DNA of 64,000 nt, from positions 18,008,241 through 18,072,240 of the forward strand of contig NC_083565.1 in the NCBI RefSeq assembly GCF_019925205.1. The letters are read 5' to 3'. Origin of the DNA: Metopolophium dirhodum (Eukaryota > Arthropoda > Insecta > Hemiptera > Aphididae). Position numbers and translations under genes: made by a program. Under the pieces are notes generated by a model. The model had not been told where the DNA came from, searched no databases, and worked only from the letters and a program-made list of their open reading frames with translations. The stretch's first letter is position 1, and each line of letters begins with the position of its first letter. Shown here in pieces: positions 50,501 to 60,850 of the stretch.

Positions 50501-53500
50501 TTATATTAATATTTGTGTTATGTACATTTTTAAGATTCTTAATTTTTTGCTACGGAGTTTGATTAGGTTAGATTATGTGTCACCGAGTGCTTACGTGTTC
50601 TTATATTCATACCAGTTCGCCTACTATAAAACCTTTTTTATGGATCTCTTGACTAAACTTTACAACGTAGGTATACTATATTCACTGCATTCATTATTAT
50701 TTATGGAAATTAAATATTTGACTTAAAACATTTGGATAAATTAGCCCTATATATTGGTAATATAAAATTTTTTAAATAACTATAAATGAGTATATTTTTT
50801 TACTTTAGATATACAAAACATACTTAAAATTACAACAAACATGATTTATTCAATACAGATAACTGAATTCATTTTCAATATCTTATTTAAAAAATATTAA
50901 TAATAATAAAACAATTTACAGTAGCTAAGGCCTAGATACAGTGAGATCTATTATAATTATACTTCAGCTGAAACACGGATAAAAAGTTGTGATGAATAGC
51001 TAACGGGATCAACATAGTAATTAATAATTAGTCAATAATTCTATTGGTAGATGATAACATGTTTCGTGTATATTTTATCAGTTATCACAGATCTGGTGTT
51101 ATCTAATGATTTCATATACGTATCTATTATAGTTACCAATGTCAATATAATTTTCAAATAATATTAAAAAATATAATTATTACTTATTACATATTTCACA
51201 TATTATATTATTTTATATAATCTGTGATATTATTATTATTACCTTGTATTTTTTGAATTTATTTAATTATCGGTTAATCTACATATTTTATTGTAATTAT
51301 TTACGGTATCGTCGGAGAAACTGTATATTATAATTTATAACAAAAAAAAATTTGGAAAAATTTTATAGAATAGTAGGTGCAAACACAATAAATATCAAAT
51401 ATAGTTGTATCTACACAAAGTCTACATCATAGTCACATATTAATATTATGTTGCAAATACGGGTTGATCAGAAATTCGCTCGGAAATACAATGTCATGTG
51501 ACCTAAATAGAAAGGATACCATAATACGATTCTTAAAAATCACCACTATTTTTTTACACTTTTTTATAATCAGCCCGTATATTATAATAATATAACCAGT
51601 AACCCCACACGTCCACACCCATACAATGGTTAATATGTTATATAATATAATTCAAATGATCACACTAACCACCTACCTACAGGCTACAATATTTATTTTA
51701 TTATTAAACTATTGACGATTAAATAGTTTTTATACAGTTAAACACGTGTGATAAATTATAAATATACATTTTTTTCTGTGTCTATCTAATGGTAAAGCGA
51801 ACGGGAAAACACTATTGGCCACTGAATATGCAGAGGCGGTCCCAGGATCAACAATTAAGACACCAAGACAGGCCCGGTTATAAATATGACTTGTAAACAA
51901 ATGCATTTTTAAATTTTTAAATTCTAAATGATGAATGTATTTATTTTACAATATGTTTTTTTCCATCGTCAACACCTTATCTAAAAAATACTTCGATTTT
52001 AAACTATAGTTTCTGGGAGCAAATTATATTCAGTTAGTTATGTAGTTGGTACTTTGGGGTAAAAGTAAAAAATTCAAAGTACTTTTCGAAATGCCTGGGA
52101 AAAATAAAAAATTAAGGAAAATCGGTTATTTTCACGCAAAACCAGTATTTGACAAAATTGATTTGTATTTTTGGTGTAACTCAATTGGTAATTCTTGAAA
52201 TTGTCGATTATATTTTCTTTACATGACAACAATCAATTTTTTTTTAATCTTTTGAACTATTTATTATAATTGGTAAGTTGTAGTAATAAGAAGGTACTGA
52301 ACTATTAAATTCTATTGTTTTCTGGCAATATTTGGTGGCGACAACAGAGTGCTGAAACTCTGAAAGCAAACGTTTAAGTGCATAAATACATGTAGTTATT
52401 TCAATTAGTTTTATTTTGATATAGCCATACCATAATATACTATTATAGGTAGATCAAATTACTTTATATAATATTAATATTTTAATGATTTTTCTAAAAC
52501 TGTAATTATGAAATAATAAAAATATTAATAATGACTATTTAGGCCTTAAGGATTTAACAAACAGAGCTATCTGCTGGCCACATTACTGTGAATATGCGTT
52601 GTGGTTTAAAATTTATATATGACACATTTAGCATTAAATATTAGTCCATTATTAAGTAAATTAATTAATTATAATATGAAATCATTCATCTGAATTGATA
52701 GGTACATCTGTTTAATACAAATATTACTCTATAATCTATATGTTATGCAGATTATTTAAAAATTTAAGAATAAATAATTCAACATATTGGCACAACGTAT
52801 ACGCTAGTAACAGGAAATGAATTGTTTATTTTAACATGATGTTCTTAATCGTAATAACTTGATGAATTCTTAACTAGTAAAAAGTTAATAAAAATCACGT
52901 TTTTAAGTATTAGGTACATTTATAAAGTATTAATTGCAATAAATATTATGAAAGATATTTAATAGATAGTTATTTTTAAATATAGACATATGGTACCTAT
53001 TCAACTTTTATGATTTTAGTATAAAATATTATATCATATTTAAACAAATTATAATTTGCTTTTTTTTAGTTAACACTAATATAACATATAGAATACATCT
53101 ATTTATTTACAAATTGAATGTGTATTTAGTAAATAAGTGAGAGGTTTAGAGTTAATGTATAAATTATAGAGTAGGTATTCACATTTTCACTATGTATATC
53201 AAAGCTTGAATTCAATTTTACATTAATTTAAAACATTTAGAGTCAACCATTTTAATAAGTACCTATATTGTGAAATACACCATGAATTAGTACTTAGTAC
53301 TTTAGTAGGTATTTCTAGGTAAAACTTAATTCATGATAGAATTTGAATAGAAACCAGACCCACCTTTTATTTTTATTGTGTTTATTTTATAAAATTATAA
53401 TTCCATCATAATCAAGAATATCTAATATATGGCAAGAAACTTGATTATTAGTAACAGGGCTTAGTCAATATTAAAATTATATACCATTTTTATTATTTTA

Positions 53501-56500
53501 ATTCTACCTAACTATCAATATTATTTTAAAAATATACACTATATGTATATTTGTAGTTATAAATAGTTTGATATAGCATTAATTTAAAGATTACAAGCAA
53601 TACATTAGTATGAAACTATTATGCCTATTTAGGCACTTAATATATTTTATTTCAAATACTTAAATCCAGATTTTTTAAAAAATTGAATATTTTTAAAACC
53701 GGCTAAACTAAAATAAAATATCAGATATATTTTAGAAGTAAATAAATTCTTATTAAACAAAATAAATAAAAATATTGTTCAATATAAGCAGTAATTTAAA
53801 TTCATCAACAAAGAAACTAGTTTTAAAATAAAATAAAACTGGATATTATAATAATGTATATTATTCTTATAATATGTTCACACAATTAACTGGTTTTAAA
53901 AAAAATACATCTTTAAAAACAATAATAAAAAAAAATCAAATGAAGAGTGATCCTCTGATTTAAAAGCAAATAATTTTAGATTTATAAAACTATTTAATGT
54001 TTGATTAATTCTAATTAAATAATCAAATTGATTTCAAATCAAAAATGGTTTTAAAAATTAAAAAATATATTCTATGAAATACATACATTTTTTAATAATT
54101 CAAAAATGTATTTTTTCAAATCTATTATCTGATAGGTAATTTAATTGTTTCAACTAAATGGTTAGAATACAGATGTTAATGTTGAATTTGTGATAGTGTA
54201 CCTAATGTTGTAACTAAAATAGGTACACAAATTGTTGATTGATTGGAAATTGAAATTATTTGTTATACAAATCAAAATATCTCTCTATTTTTTGTTGAAA
54301 GAGCATGTTGGATAGTAAAGTTATATAATTTTAAATGTTTTATCTCAACAATAAAACAACAGACAATTTAACAATTAGTTGGCCATTAAATGAACCTGTT
54401 TTTTTGTTTTTTCTTCAATAAATTTCTTTAAAATATCACAAATATTTTTTCATTTTGGTAAAACTATGAACATACTATTTAGTATTTTTACTGTATGGTT
54501 TACCAATTAGGTTACATTGTGTTTAAATATCATTACATGTTGATGTATTTGCTTAGGTTATAGCTTACAGACAGGGTTTATTGAATTGTAATAACTTACC
54601 ATGGCTTGATAATACCTAATTAAACAAATAATAAAATAATAATAATTTATGCATTGTCCAAGTCGGTTTGGGTTATATTATGCAATATTTTAAGCACAAA
54701 TGTTTGGATACCAAAAATAAAACATAATAATTGTTAATTTTAATACTAAATGCTTTGCTCAGTAGGTATTTAAAAATAGAAGTCAAACTTAAAATCTATA
54801 ATAAATTGGAAATAATTTTCATAATATTGGTAATCAGAATTAATATAAACTGAGACAGCGGATATAAGAAATAAAAATAGACATAAAAACACATAATGAA
54901 GTGGCCACTCAGTGTAGTACAACCACAAATTACTATATTAAGTAGGTAAAATTTTTTAGTTGGAAAATTTCAGAAATATTTAATCTGTTTGAAGACTCAA
55001 TTATGAACTATATGTGGTATAAAACGTGCTACCTATGCCACTTTAATTTATAAGTAGGTACCTCAGCAGGAACCTATTTACTAACAAGTGGTTTAGTTAA
55101 TTGTTATTAGTTATGATGATCATAAAAAAAAATCATTTAAATAGGTAAAAAGTAAAAATACAATTTTAAACTGTTATTATGATAAAGTTTGTTTATATTG
55201 TATTGAGCACTTACAACTAAGATGATAATTATATTTTAGTCCATTGTATTGAGTTATTTACATTTTATCGATATTTATATTTTAACTCATAACTTCTTAT
55301 ATTAAATAGGTAATTTATAGGTAATCCTATATATTTTGAGATTCATTACAATTTATTTATAGAATAATCAACATTGTGCCTATTTATATAATAATTACAC
55401 AAATCATATAGGCTTATAATATTATATTTTTGGTGATTTTTTTTGTAGAATTACATTTTAAATATAATATCTAGATATCTAGTAATACTTTCAGATTACG
55501 AGCAAAAAGATGAATACAATATGTTTTACAATATTTATTTGTCTGTGCCTTGTGGAGTATCGAAAATGTATTTAATCATACAAAGGTACCTAGGTATCTA
55601 TAATTTTGAATTTTACTATATTATTTTATAGTGGAAGTTACCCCAGGAGTCAGGAAACCTAGTTTTTGTAAAACAGAATTAATGTTTTAAGTTATTAAAA
55701 AGAAGATTGTTATTAAGGGACATAAAATATAAAGTGTTCATTGTTCAAAAATGACCATGTAGGTAAAACATAATTTTGTAAGTTGATTGTGAATAATTAT
55801 AAAACGCAAAAATTATGTCAAAATCCGGTAAAATTCTAGAAGGTAATACTAATTGGTTCAATTATATGAGTTAAACCATCTTTAGCTTAAACACAAAATT
55901 ATAAATCATTGTAGTCATTTAACCTTGTTAACAAGTCATGAAAGTTATAATGTTATGCCACTAAGTATTTATATTTTGCATGTACAAAAAATTTTTTAAG
56001 TATGGCGGATGTTTAAAGTGAAATTTAAAATTATATATTAAGGGCAGTATTAGTTATATATTTAATTCTAAAACAATAAGTTTTATAGGTGGTACTCATG
56101 TGGCATGCTACATTCGTAAAATGAAACCTACCCAAAATCTATACGCATGTACTGTGCTACCTACCAAAAAATATTAGATCTTATAAATGTTATATTTTAT
56201 TTCATTTTACTATGGGGGACTGTACCTGTGACTGTGTTATTAAGATAAACAATATATTAAAACGGTGGTACAATACTATAATAGCTATTTATTTTCTATT
56301 ATATGTCTATACTATTAAGCCATAACTTGTAAAATGTATCCACCAAGACCCACAATAACTTACTTTTAGATATAAAAACAACATTACAATTTATATTAAC
56401 GTATTGAAATACTTGATGCACGTCAGCAATATATTAGTTAAATTTTAGTTTAATACATTTTTATAAATCAATAATCAGTAGGTAAAATGCAGTAAACACT

Positions 56501-58807
56501 TTTAAAGTTTTTTGGTAGTTAGCCTAGGTAGTGGTAGTGGTAGGTCGCACACTACACAAGTACCTTATAGGTAAACATTTTTCAAAATGTAAGATATTTT
56601 TATTTAATGCATTTGATGATAAAATTTTTCAAATGCAATGTAGGTACTTACTTACAATCTATACTCAGTCTCAAAAGAGAAAAATCAGTTGGCCAACCAA
56701 TTTTTGTTAGTGCTGCGCATCTTTACCAACTATCCTGTTCTAGAGTGATCATATGGTTCTGGACTTGTCAATCGCATCATTCACAGTGAGCAAAAAGTGA
56801 TTGTTCTCTTTTGAGACAGAGTATACATTCAAACTTAAATTTTAAAGTGAAAGATAGATAAAATGTACCTAGTTAATAAAATTACTTTAAAAAGTAATAA
56901 TATGGTATTAAAATATTAAATATTTAAATACAATAGCCAATAAGTATTATACAATATTATAATTCCTATAAAATAAACTAATTATTTGTTGATACCTAGT
57001 TCAAAGTTAAAATAAATACCAACCCACTTCCTAAAGTGTATTTGTGAACATGAACATTGACAGTACCTAATAAGGACAACAAATTCAGTATAAGCAATTG
57101 TATACAATTCATTTTGAGATAAATTTGTGTATTTTTAGATTCTAAATTTCTAGTAAGGTTAAATTGTTTAGTACCTATTCTTAAATGTTATTTATCTTTA
57201 AAAAGTAGAATAGACGTATTCACATTGTCCATTGGATAACATTCACATATAAATGTGACAAAATATACTCAATATTATGTATTATCTTAAGGCAATTCGA
57301 CACCGTGATTTTCTGTTGTCTAATTCACAAGGGACAGGATTTTAGACGGGGTCTTTGCCAAACAAACCAATTGATTTAATCAAGCGATAAGAATTTTAAA
57401 AACAGATTTGAATTTGTCGTCAAGTATCCTTGGAATCAATTTTTCCACATTTTAGATTTTTTTATTTTAACTTCTCAAAAATTGAAATACTCTTTTTTCA
57501 TATAATATTTTTAGGAATTTAGGAGGATAATATAAAAATGTGGGGAAGTCGATTTAAAGTAAACTTGACGACTAATTCAAATCTGTTTTTAGAATTCTTA
57601 TTGGTTTATTAGATCAATAAAAAAATATGTTTGACAAAAAACACGTCTAAAATATTATGTCGTGTGTGTGTTAGACAAAAACAGAAAATCACGGTATCAA
57701 ATCCCCTTAATGAAGTCTCTTATTGACAAAAATTATCATTTCTTTTCTATTCTTGCTAAATACCTAATTAGTATAAATAGTAATATTTTAAATGTTTAGT
57801 TACCTACTCAATAAACATTTTACTCTCAATTATTAATTTTTACATACCTACCTAATATACCTATTTTACTACCCAAATATTATATTATTATTAAAAATGA
57901 AAACAAATGTTAATCCATAAAAAATAGTGATTTGACTAGGTAAATACTTGGTGAATACTAACATTTAAACAGATTATTTATTTCAATAATTACAATTTAT
58001 ATGAGATAAAATTGTGAATTTTAAACAATCTAAGTACCTACTTAAGTAAAATACAAAATACAAAAATTTAATATTGGTTTTGAAGTTTATTTATATTACC
58101 TATATATGAATAATATTATGTAGGTAATTACTTAATATTTAATAAATGAAATGAAATGGGTACATTCCAAAAATTATGGTAAAATAAAGGTTAGGTGGTG
58201 GCTTGATGTAGATACCTACCATTTACAATGTTGATTCATGTAAGACAAAAGAGAACATTAATGAGCTCAAGTTGAGCCCAATAACTTATAATTAATATGA
58301 ATACGATAATGTACAAGATATTCATGTACCTATACAGCAATATAGGCACTTACCTACCTATCTACCAATAATTTGATAAACATTCATTCATATTTTATTT
58401 TTTAAAAATATATTACGAGAAGAAAGATGAAACTGAATTGTTAAATGAGTAAAAATTAAAATTTTAGTGAATTATTGAGAACATTAGAAAATACATTTTA
58501 GGTTATTATCTAAATGTATGATAAAAATACTTCAAAAATTCAGGAAGCTGGTTTGATACTCAATATACAATTTAAATTATAAATTAAAAGTTGTTACCTA
58601 TTATATACTAAGCTCATTACCTTTTCTTCTCCCGTATGGTCCAGAGAATGTAGAATTCTTGCCAATGACATTTTCGTCCACATACTTTAAAAGCTTCACC
58701 GGGTCAGCGGACTTCTGTATAGGTTTTGTCACTTTAACATAATCATCGGGCAGTGCGTAAAACTTTCTATTGGCAAACTTTTTTGTAGTATTTTTTACAG
58801 AATTCAT
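31604..58807 (-). CDS. Cysteine desulfurase-like / TtcA-like tRNA thiolase fusion protein
   Basis: Thirteen coding exons in transcript order: 58807-58621, 40910-40775, 40499-40295, 39298-39085, 38158-38045, 37973-37870, 37585-37458, 36142-35500, 35402-35152, 33487-32692, 32580-32340, 32270-31933 and 31792-31604. Splice sites are GT-AG and every phase matches, giving 3546 nt or 1181 residues. Residues about 40-575 form a class V aminotransferase (cysteine desulfurase-like) domain. Residues about 600-925 are a Ser/Glu-rich linker. Residues about 927-1119 form a TtcA-type PP-loop ATPase. By family knowledge, desulfurases release sulfur from cysteine as persulfide and TtcA installs 2-thiocytidine at tRNA position 32. 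The fusion suggests direct sulfur hand-over, which is inference. A first intron of 17.7 kb is notable. Two separate genes remain a less likely alternative. Confidence 0.88.
32692..35402 (-). CDS. Linker region of the fusion protein (exons 9-10)
   Basis: Exon 35402-35152 starts exactly with ATG (MAKRFPLPDQRSMF) but is entered in phase 0 after a ttatag acceptor, so it continues the upstream frame. It contains the block LRWFMLPSEAQDLLLG. Exon 33487-32692 encodes 265 residues rich in Ser, Glu, Asp and Asn. It has an amphipathic Glu/Lys section (YVQEMTKEFVTEIKSELREV and SEFASEMKSEIHDMVSSVL) that could form a coiled coil. It ends with NVDFAVARWYCPAKPIWKPT, directly before the PP-loop exon. No catalytic domain is seen in it. 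Confidence 0.82.
33488..35151 (-). other. Intron with an insertion of the GATTCTGAGC repeat
   Basis: AT-rich intron between exons 9 and 10 of the fusion gene. More than half of it is one repeat copy (34051-34960). No exon is needed, since the flanking phases match (ag + t gives Ser). Confidence 0.7.
34051..34960 (+). repeat. GATTCTGAGC repeat family, copy 2 (most complete)
   Basis: About 910 bases, from agattctgagcaaagcgatgaatg to the cgctcagaatcgtttttcttataca block and the tail ending near tatccacctttttt. The end blocks form a short inverted repeat. The internal segment ttggtttttggtgtaactct is shared with copies at about 52150 and 60430. It has no coding capacity. Confidence 0.75.
35500..40910 (-). 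CDS. Cysteine desulfurase-like domain (exons 2-8 of the fusion gene)
   Basis: Exons 40910-40775, 40499-40295, 39298-39085, 38158-38045, 37973-37870, 37585-37458 and 36142-35500 encode residues about 63-577. Visible class V features are VVYCDYAASGKSL at the start, the cofactor loop VGSGCTGAVHK, the stacking-His region YEHHSNLLPW, FWDYASAAPYVVLDMNP with its acidic residue, and the PLP-binding lysine in FFSGHKFVGG (K277). The cysteine-bearing loop RGGCACAGPYAQDLLG lies at about 421-435. All key residues are present, so the domain looks active. From 520 on, the sequence (WKHHTNNVF, RDRKWLGSIRY) is an extension beyond a minimal desulfurase. Confidence 0.9.
36143..37457 (-). other. Intron 7 of the fusion gene
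   Basis: A very AT-rich 1.3 kb intron. No open frame, inverted repeat or recognisable element is seen. Confidence 0.6.
37591..37662. repeat. Tandem duplication of a 36-base unit
   Basis: The unit attggtatacatatatctta plus 16 further bases occurs twice head to tail (37591-37626 and 37627-37662) with two differences. It abuts the left end of the MITE at 37662 inside a 284-base intron. Confidence 0.85.
37662..37839. mobile_element. 178-base MITE with CATAGGTGGACA ends
   Basis: CATAGGTGGACAACTGGG at the left end pairs with the inverse of CCCAGGTGTCCACCTATG at the right end. It occupies most of the short intron between the VLVAKKK exon (37870-37973) and the next exon (37458-37585). It makes the neighbouring open frame appear longer than the true exon. 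Confidence 0.7.
38159..39084 (-). other. Intron 4 of the fusion gene
   Basis: AT-rich intron of about 0.9 kb between the DYASA and APYVVLDM codons. Nothing else is recognised in it. Confidence 0.6.
39299..40294 (-). other. Intron 3 of the fusion gene
   Basis: AT-rich intron of about 1.0 kb. Short open frames near 40038-40343 on the plus strand are shadows overlapping exon 3. No element is recognised. Confidence 0.6.
44811..45272. repeat. GC-rich patch with inverted repeats inside the long intron
   Basis: GTCACGC at 44814 pairs with GCGTGAC near 45062-45068. Beside it a strong hairpin, gcgggaag...atttcagtc (about 45205-45224) with gactgaaat...cttcccgc (about 45243-45265), surrounds a loop. 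The GC content is far above the surrounding intron and there is no long open frame. It is probably one or two non-autonomous elements. A structured RNA or enhancer is an alternative. Confidence 0.45.
51919..52260 (+). repeat. GATTCTGAGC repeat family, degraded copy
   Basis: Shares atgatgaatgtattattttaca-like starts, gtagttggtactttgggg and tttttggtgtaactc with copy 2, in the same order. It is diverged and truncated at both ends. Confidence 0.6.
56660..56825. mobile_element. 166-base MITE with TACTCWGTCTCAAAAGAGA ends
   Basis: TATACTCAGTCTCAAAAGAG at the left pairs with the inverse of CTCTTTTGAGACAGAGTATA at the right, with one mismatch in the outer 20. Both ends abut TA. Its length and TACTC start resemble the MITE in mesh intron 1. 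It has no coding capacity. Confidence 0.75.
57287..57710. mobile_element. 424-base foldback element flanked by TTAA
   Basis: The left end is TTAAGG, then aattcgacaccgtgattttc. The right end is gaaaatcacggtatcaaatc, then CCCCTTAA. The arms pair over most of their roughly 200 bases, including acagatttgaatttgtcgtc and its inverse at about 57567-57586. TTAA at both edges fits a piggyBac-type target site, so it may be a piggyBac-mobilised MITE. No open frame is present. Confidence 0.65.
58621..58807 (-). CDS. First coding exon of the desulfurase-TtcA fusion gene
   Basis: The ATG at 58807 opens 62 codons: a basic N-terminus (NTTKKFANRKFYALPDD) and then LLKYVDENVIGKNSTFSGPY followed by GRRK. This NVIG...F.GPxGRR segment directly precedes VVYCDYAASG in class V aminotransferases of this type. 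The exon ends in phase 1 (g) and exon 2 starts with tt, which gives Val. That match is why I join it across the 17.7 kb intron. The basic start could be a weak organelle-targeting signal, but this is not clear. Confidence 0.82.
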
Positions 58808-59514
58808 TACTAACAGGTAACAATAATTATTGTCCCAGTGCTAATTTCATGACAGTCACAGTGCTACGTCTAAAATTGCGCACGTGTTTTGTGAGTAAGA
58901 AGTAGGTTTCTACTGTTCGGATGCACAGTTTTAAAAAATAACGAAGAAATTAATCGAATAGGTAGGTACCAAAAAAAAAAAACGGTCAAAAATAATCGGC
59001 AGCAAACGTAAGTATTGAATATCGATAATATAAGCTCCAACGACTAAGGTCTACGACTTACGAGTAGCCGTAGCGTATTATAGTGTATAATACTACAATC
59101 GTTGGCGAGTTTCAAATTGCAATGTTATGTTATCTCAACTGTACGTACTCTGTATCAAGTAAAAAAGAATAATAATCAGTGTGACCACGGATCACGTGAA
59201 TACAATGATATTATCATATTTTATTTTTATAATAACAATGATAGTATGTGATGATAGTTTTTTAATGTATTTGGCGAAAGGATTGCATTTCAAAATATTA
59301 TTAATAATTATGACGTATTGACGTGTGTGTTATATCATAAATATTATAATAATATAGTTTAAAAGTTTCAAGTACCCACGATTTACGAATAATAGTTTTA
59401 AATTACAACAAAGTATAAATAAAATCGTTATTCTTCGTTTAGATATTGTTCAAATTAAATTAGAACTTGAAATATCTATAAAAAAAAAAATGTGTTCATA
59501 TATTATATCATTTT

Positions 59515-59690
59515 AAAATTTTTTGATTACATGGTTATTTTTTTATGAGAAACCTTGTTTAAAATTTTCAATCCTTAGCTATGAAAATTGAACATTTTAT
59601 AAATTTTTAACCAAAAAGAAATTTACATGTTATATCTTGATGAATTTTGTCTAAATTTAAACTTTAAATACCTATAAAAATATATATATA
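59515..59690 (-). repeat. GATTCTGAGC repeat family, inverted fragment
   Basis: The reverse complement matches the 3' half of copy 2: taaagtttaaattt, then aaatttataaaatgttcaat, then tagctaaggattgaaaattt and the aacaagg end. Only this half is present. Confidence 0.6.
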
Positions 59691-60294
59691 TATATGTATT
59701 AAACCACCATTATAACAATTTATGGGTAAATTTGTAATACATTTTCAAACTTTTCGACACAAAGCAAAACTTTGTAATGGCATTTTTGGAAGAATATAGA
59801 TAATAATTTAATTTAATTTAATTCCTTAAATCTTGAAACTTTCAATTACCAATTACTTTCAATTATAATTTATAAATATTACAAATTACAATATTTCGGT
59901 ATCGAAATAATTCAAAATTTTAATGATTGAGGATTGGATTCAGGTAATCAGGTTTATGCATTTTATCTTAACTGCATAATAGTTCTAAATATACAATAAG
60001 AATATTAGATGAAAAATGTTTAGTATATAATAATCTGTACAGTGGCGCACAGAAGTTTTATAATAAGTGGGGCTCATGGCTTAAATATTTTTCAGTATAT
60101 CCACCACCCCAAACACATACCAATAACACGTTTGTTCTTTTTGAAAAAAACATTTAATCATAACAAATTATCTGTACATAAACTTAGTACATAGTTTATG
60201 AAAAAGATGCAAACGAACATATTTTAAGGAGTTCAATATAGGCAATAATATTAGTGCGTGCTTGCGATTCGTATAAGTGTGTGCGTAGTAAATT

Positions 60295-60850
60295 ATCATT
60301 GTTTGATGGGAAAGTGAATCTAGTTGGTGAATTCAAAAGGTCAAAATTTAAAATTTTCAATAGTTTTCAAAAGCGCCGGGAAAATAAAAAAAAAATTAGG
60401 GAAAAACGGGATTTTTTAAGCAAAATCGATTTTGGTTTTTGGTGTAACTCTAAAACAAATGACTGTAGAGGCGTATAATTTTCACTAAATATTTATATTA
60501 GCATTTCCTATACAGCTATAAACCATAAAACTTATAAAATATTTTGACTTGCTTTGAGTGGTTTACGGCCATTTCCAGTATCCACATTTTTTAGTTTTTT
60601 TTTCCATAATTGTCAATACAATTTTATTTGTAGGGTCAAAAAGCGTAAAAATGTAATGAAAAACTCCTGATATATTGTTTCTTTAACAGTTGAAAAATAT
60701 TAAAAATACATAGGCACAATTTTTATTGATAAACATCTAAAGTTCGAATTTAGACAAAATGTATCAAATTTAAAATTTAAAAATTTATAAAATGTTCAAC
60801 CTTTATAGCTAAGGATTAGAAATGTATAACAAGATTCCATATTTCTATTA
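60295..60850 (+). repeat. GATTCTGAGC repeat family, copy lacking its left end
   Basis: Colinear with copy 2 over gtgaatctagttggt, gattttggtttttggtgtaa, ctctaaaacaaatgac, tatattagcattt and tagctaaggatt. The standard left and right end blocks are not seen. Confidence 0.7.

Larger units (their letters stand above)
40911..58620 (-). other. 17.7 kb first intron of the fusion gene
   Basis: Extremely AT-rich with almost no open frame above 70 codons. Recognisable contents are a GC-rich inverted-repeat patch at 44811-45272, fragments of the GATTCTGAGC family at about 51919-52260 and 55490-55565, a TA-flanked MITE at 56660-56825 and a TTAA-flanked foldback at 57287-57710. A segment at about 43470-43520 (gtgttgtctccgtctaacag) looks like another aphid repeat. 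I see no nested gene. Confidence 0.65.

Noticed and set aside
60254..60478. A 74-codon plus-strand frame
   Set aside because: It lies within a copy of the GATTCTGAGC repeat family and has no protein similarity that I recognise.
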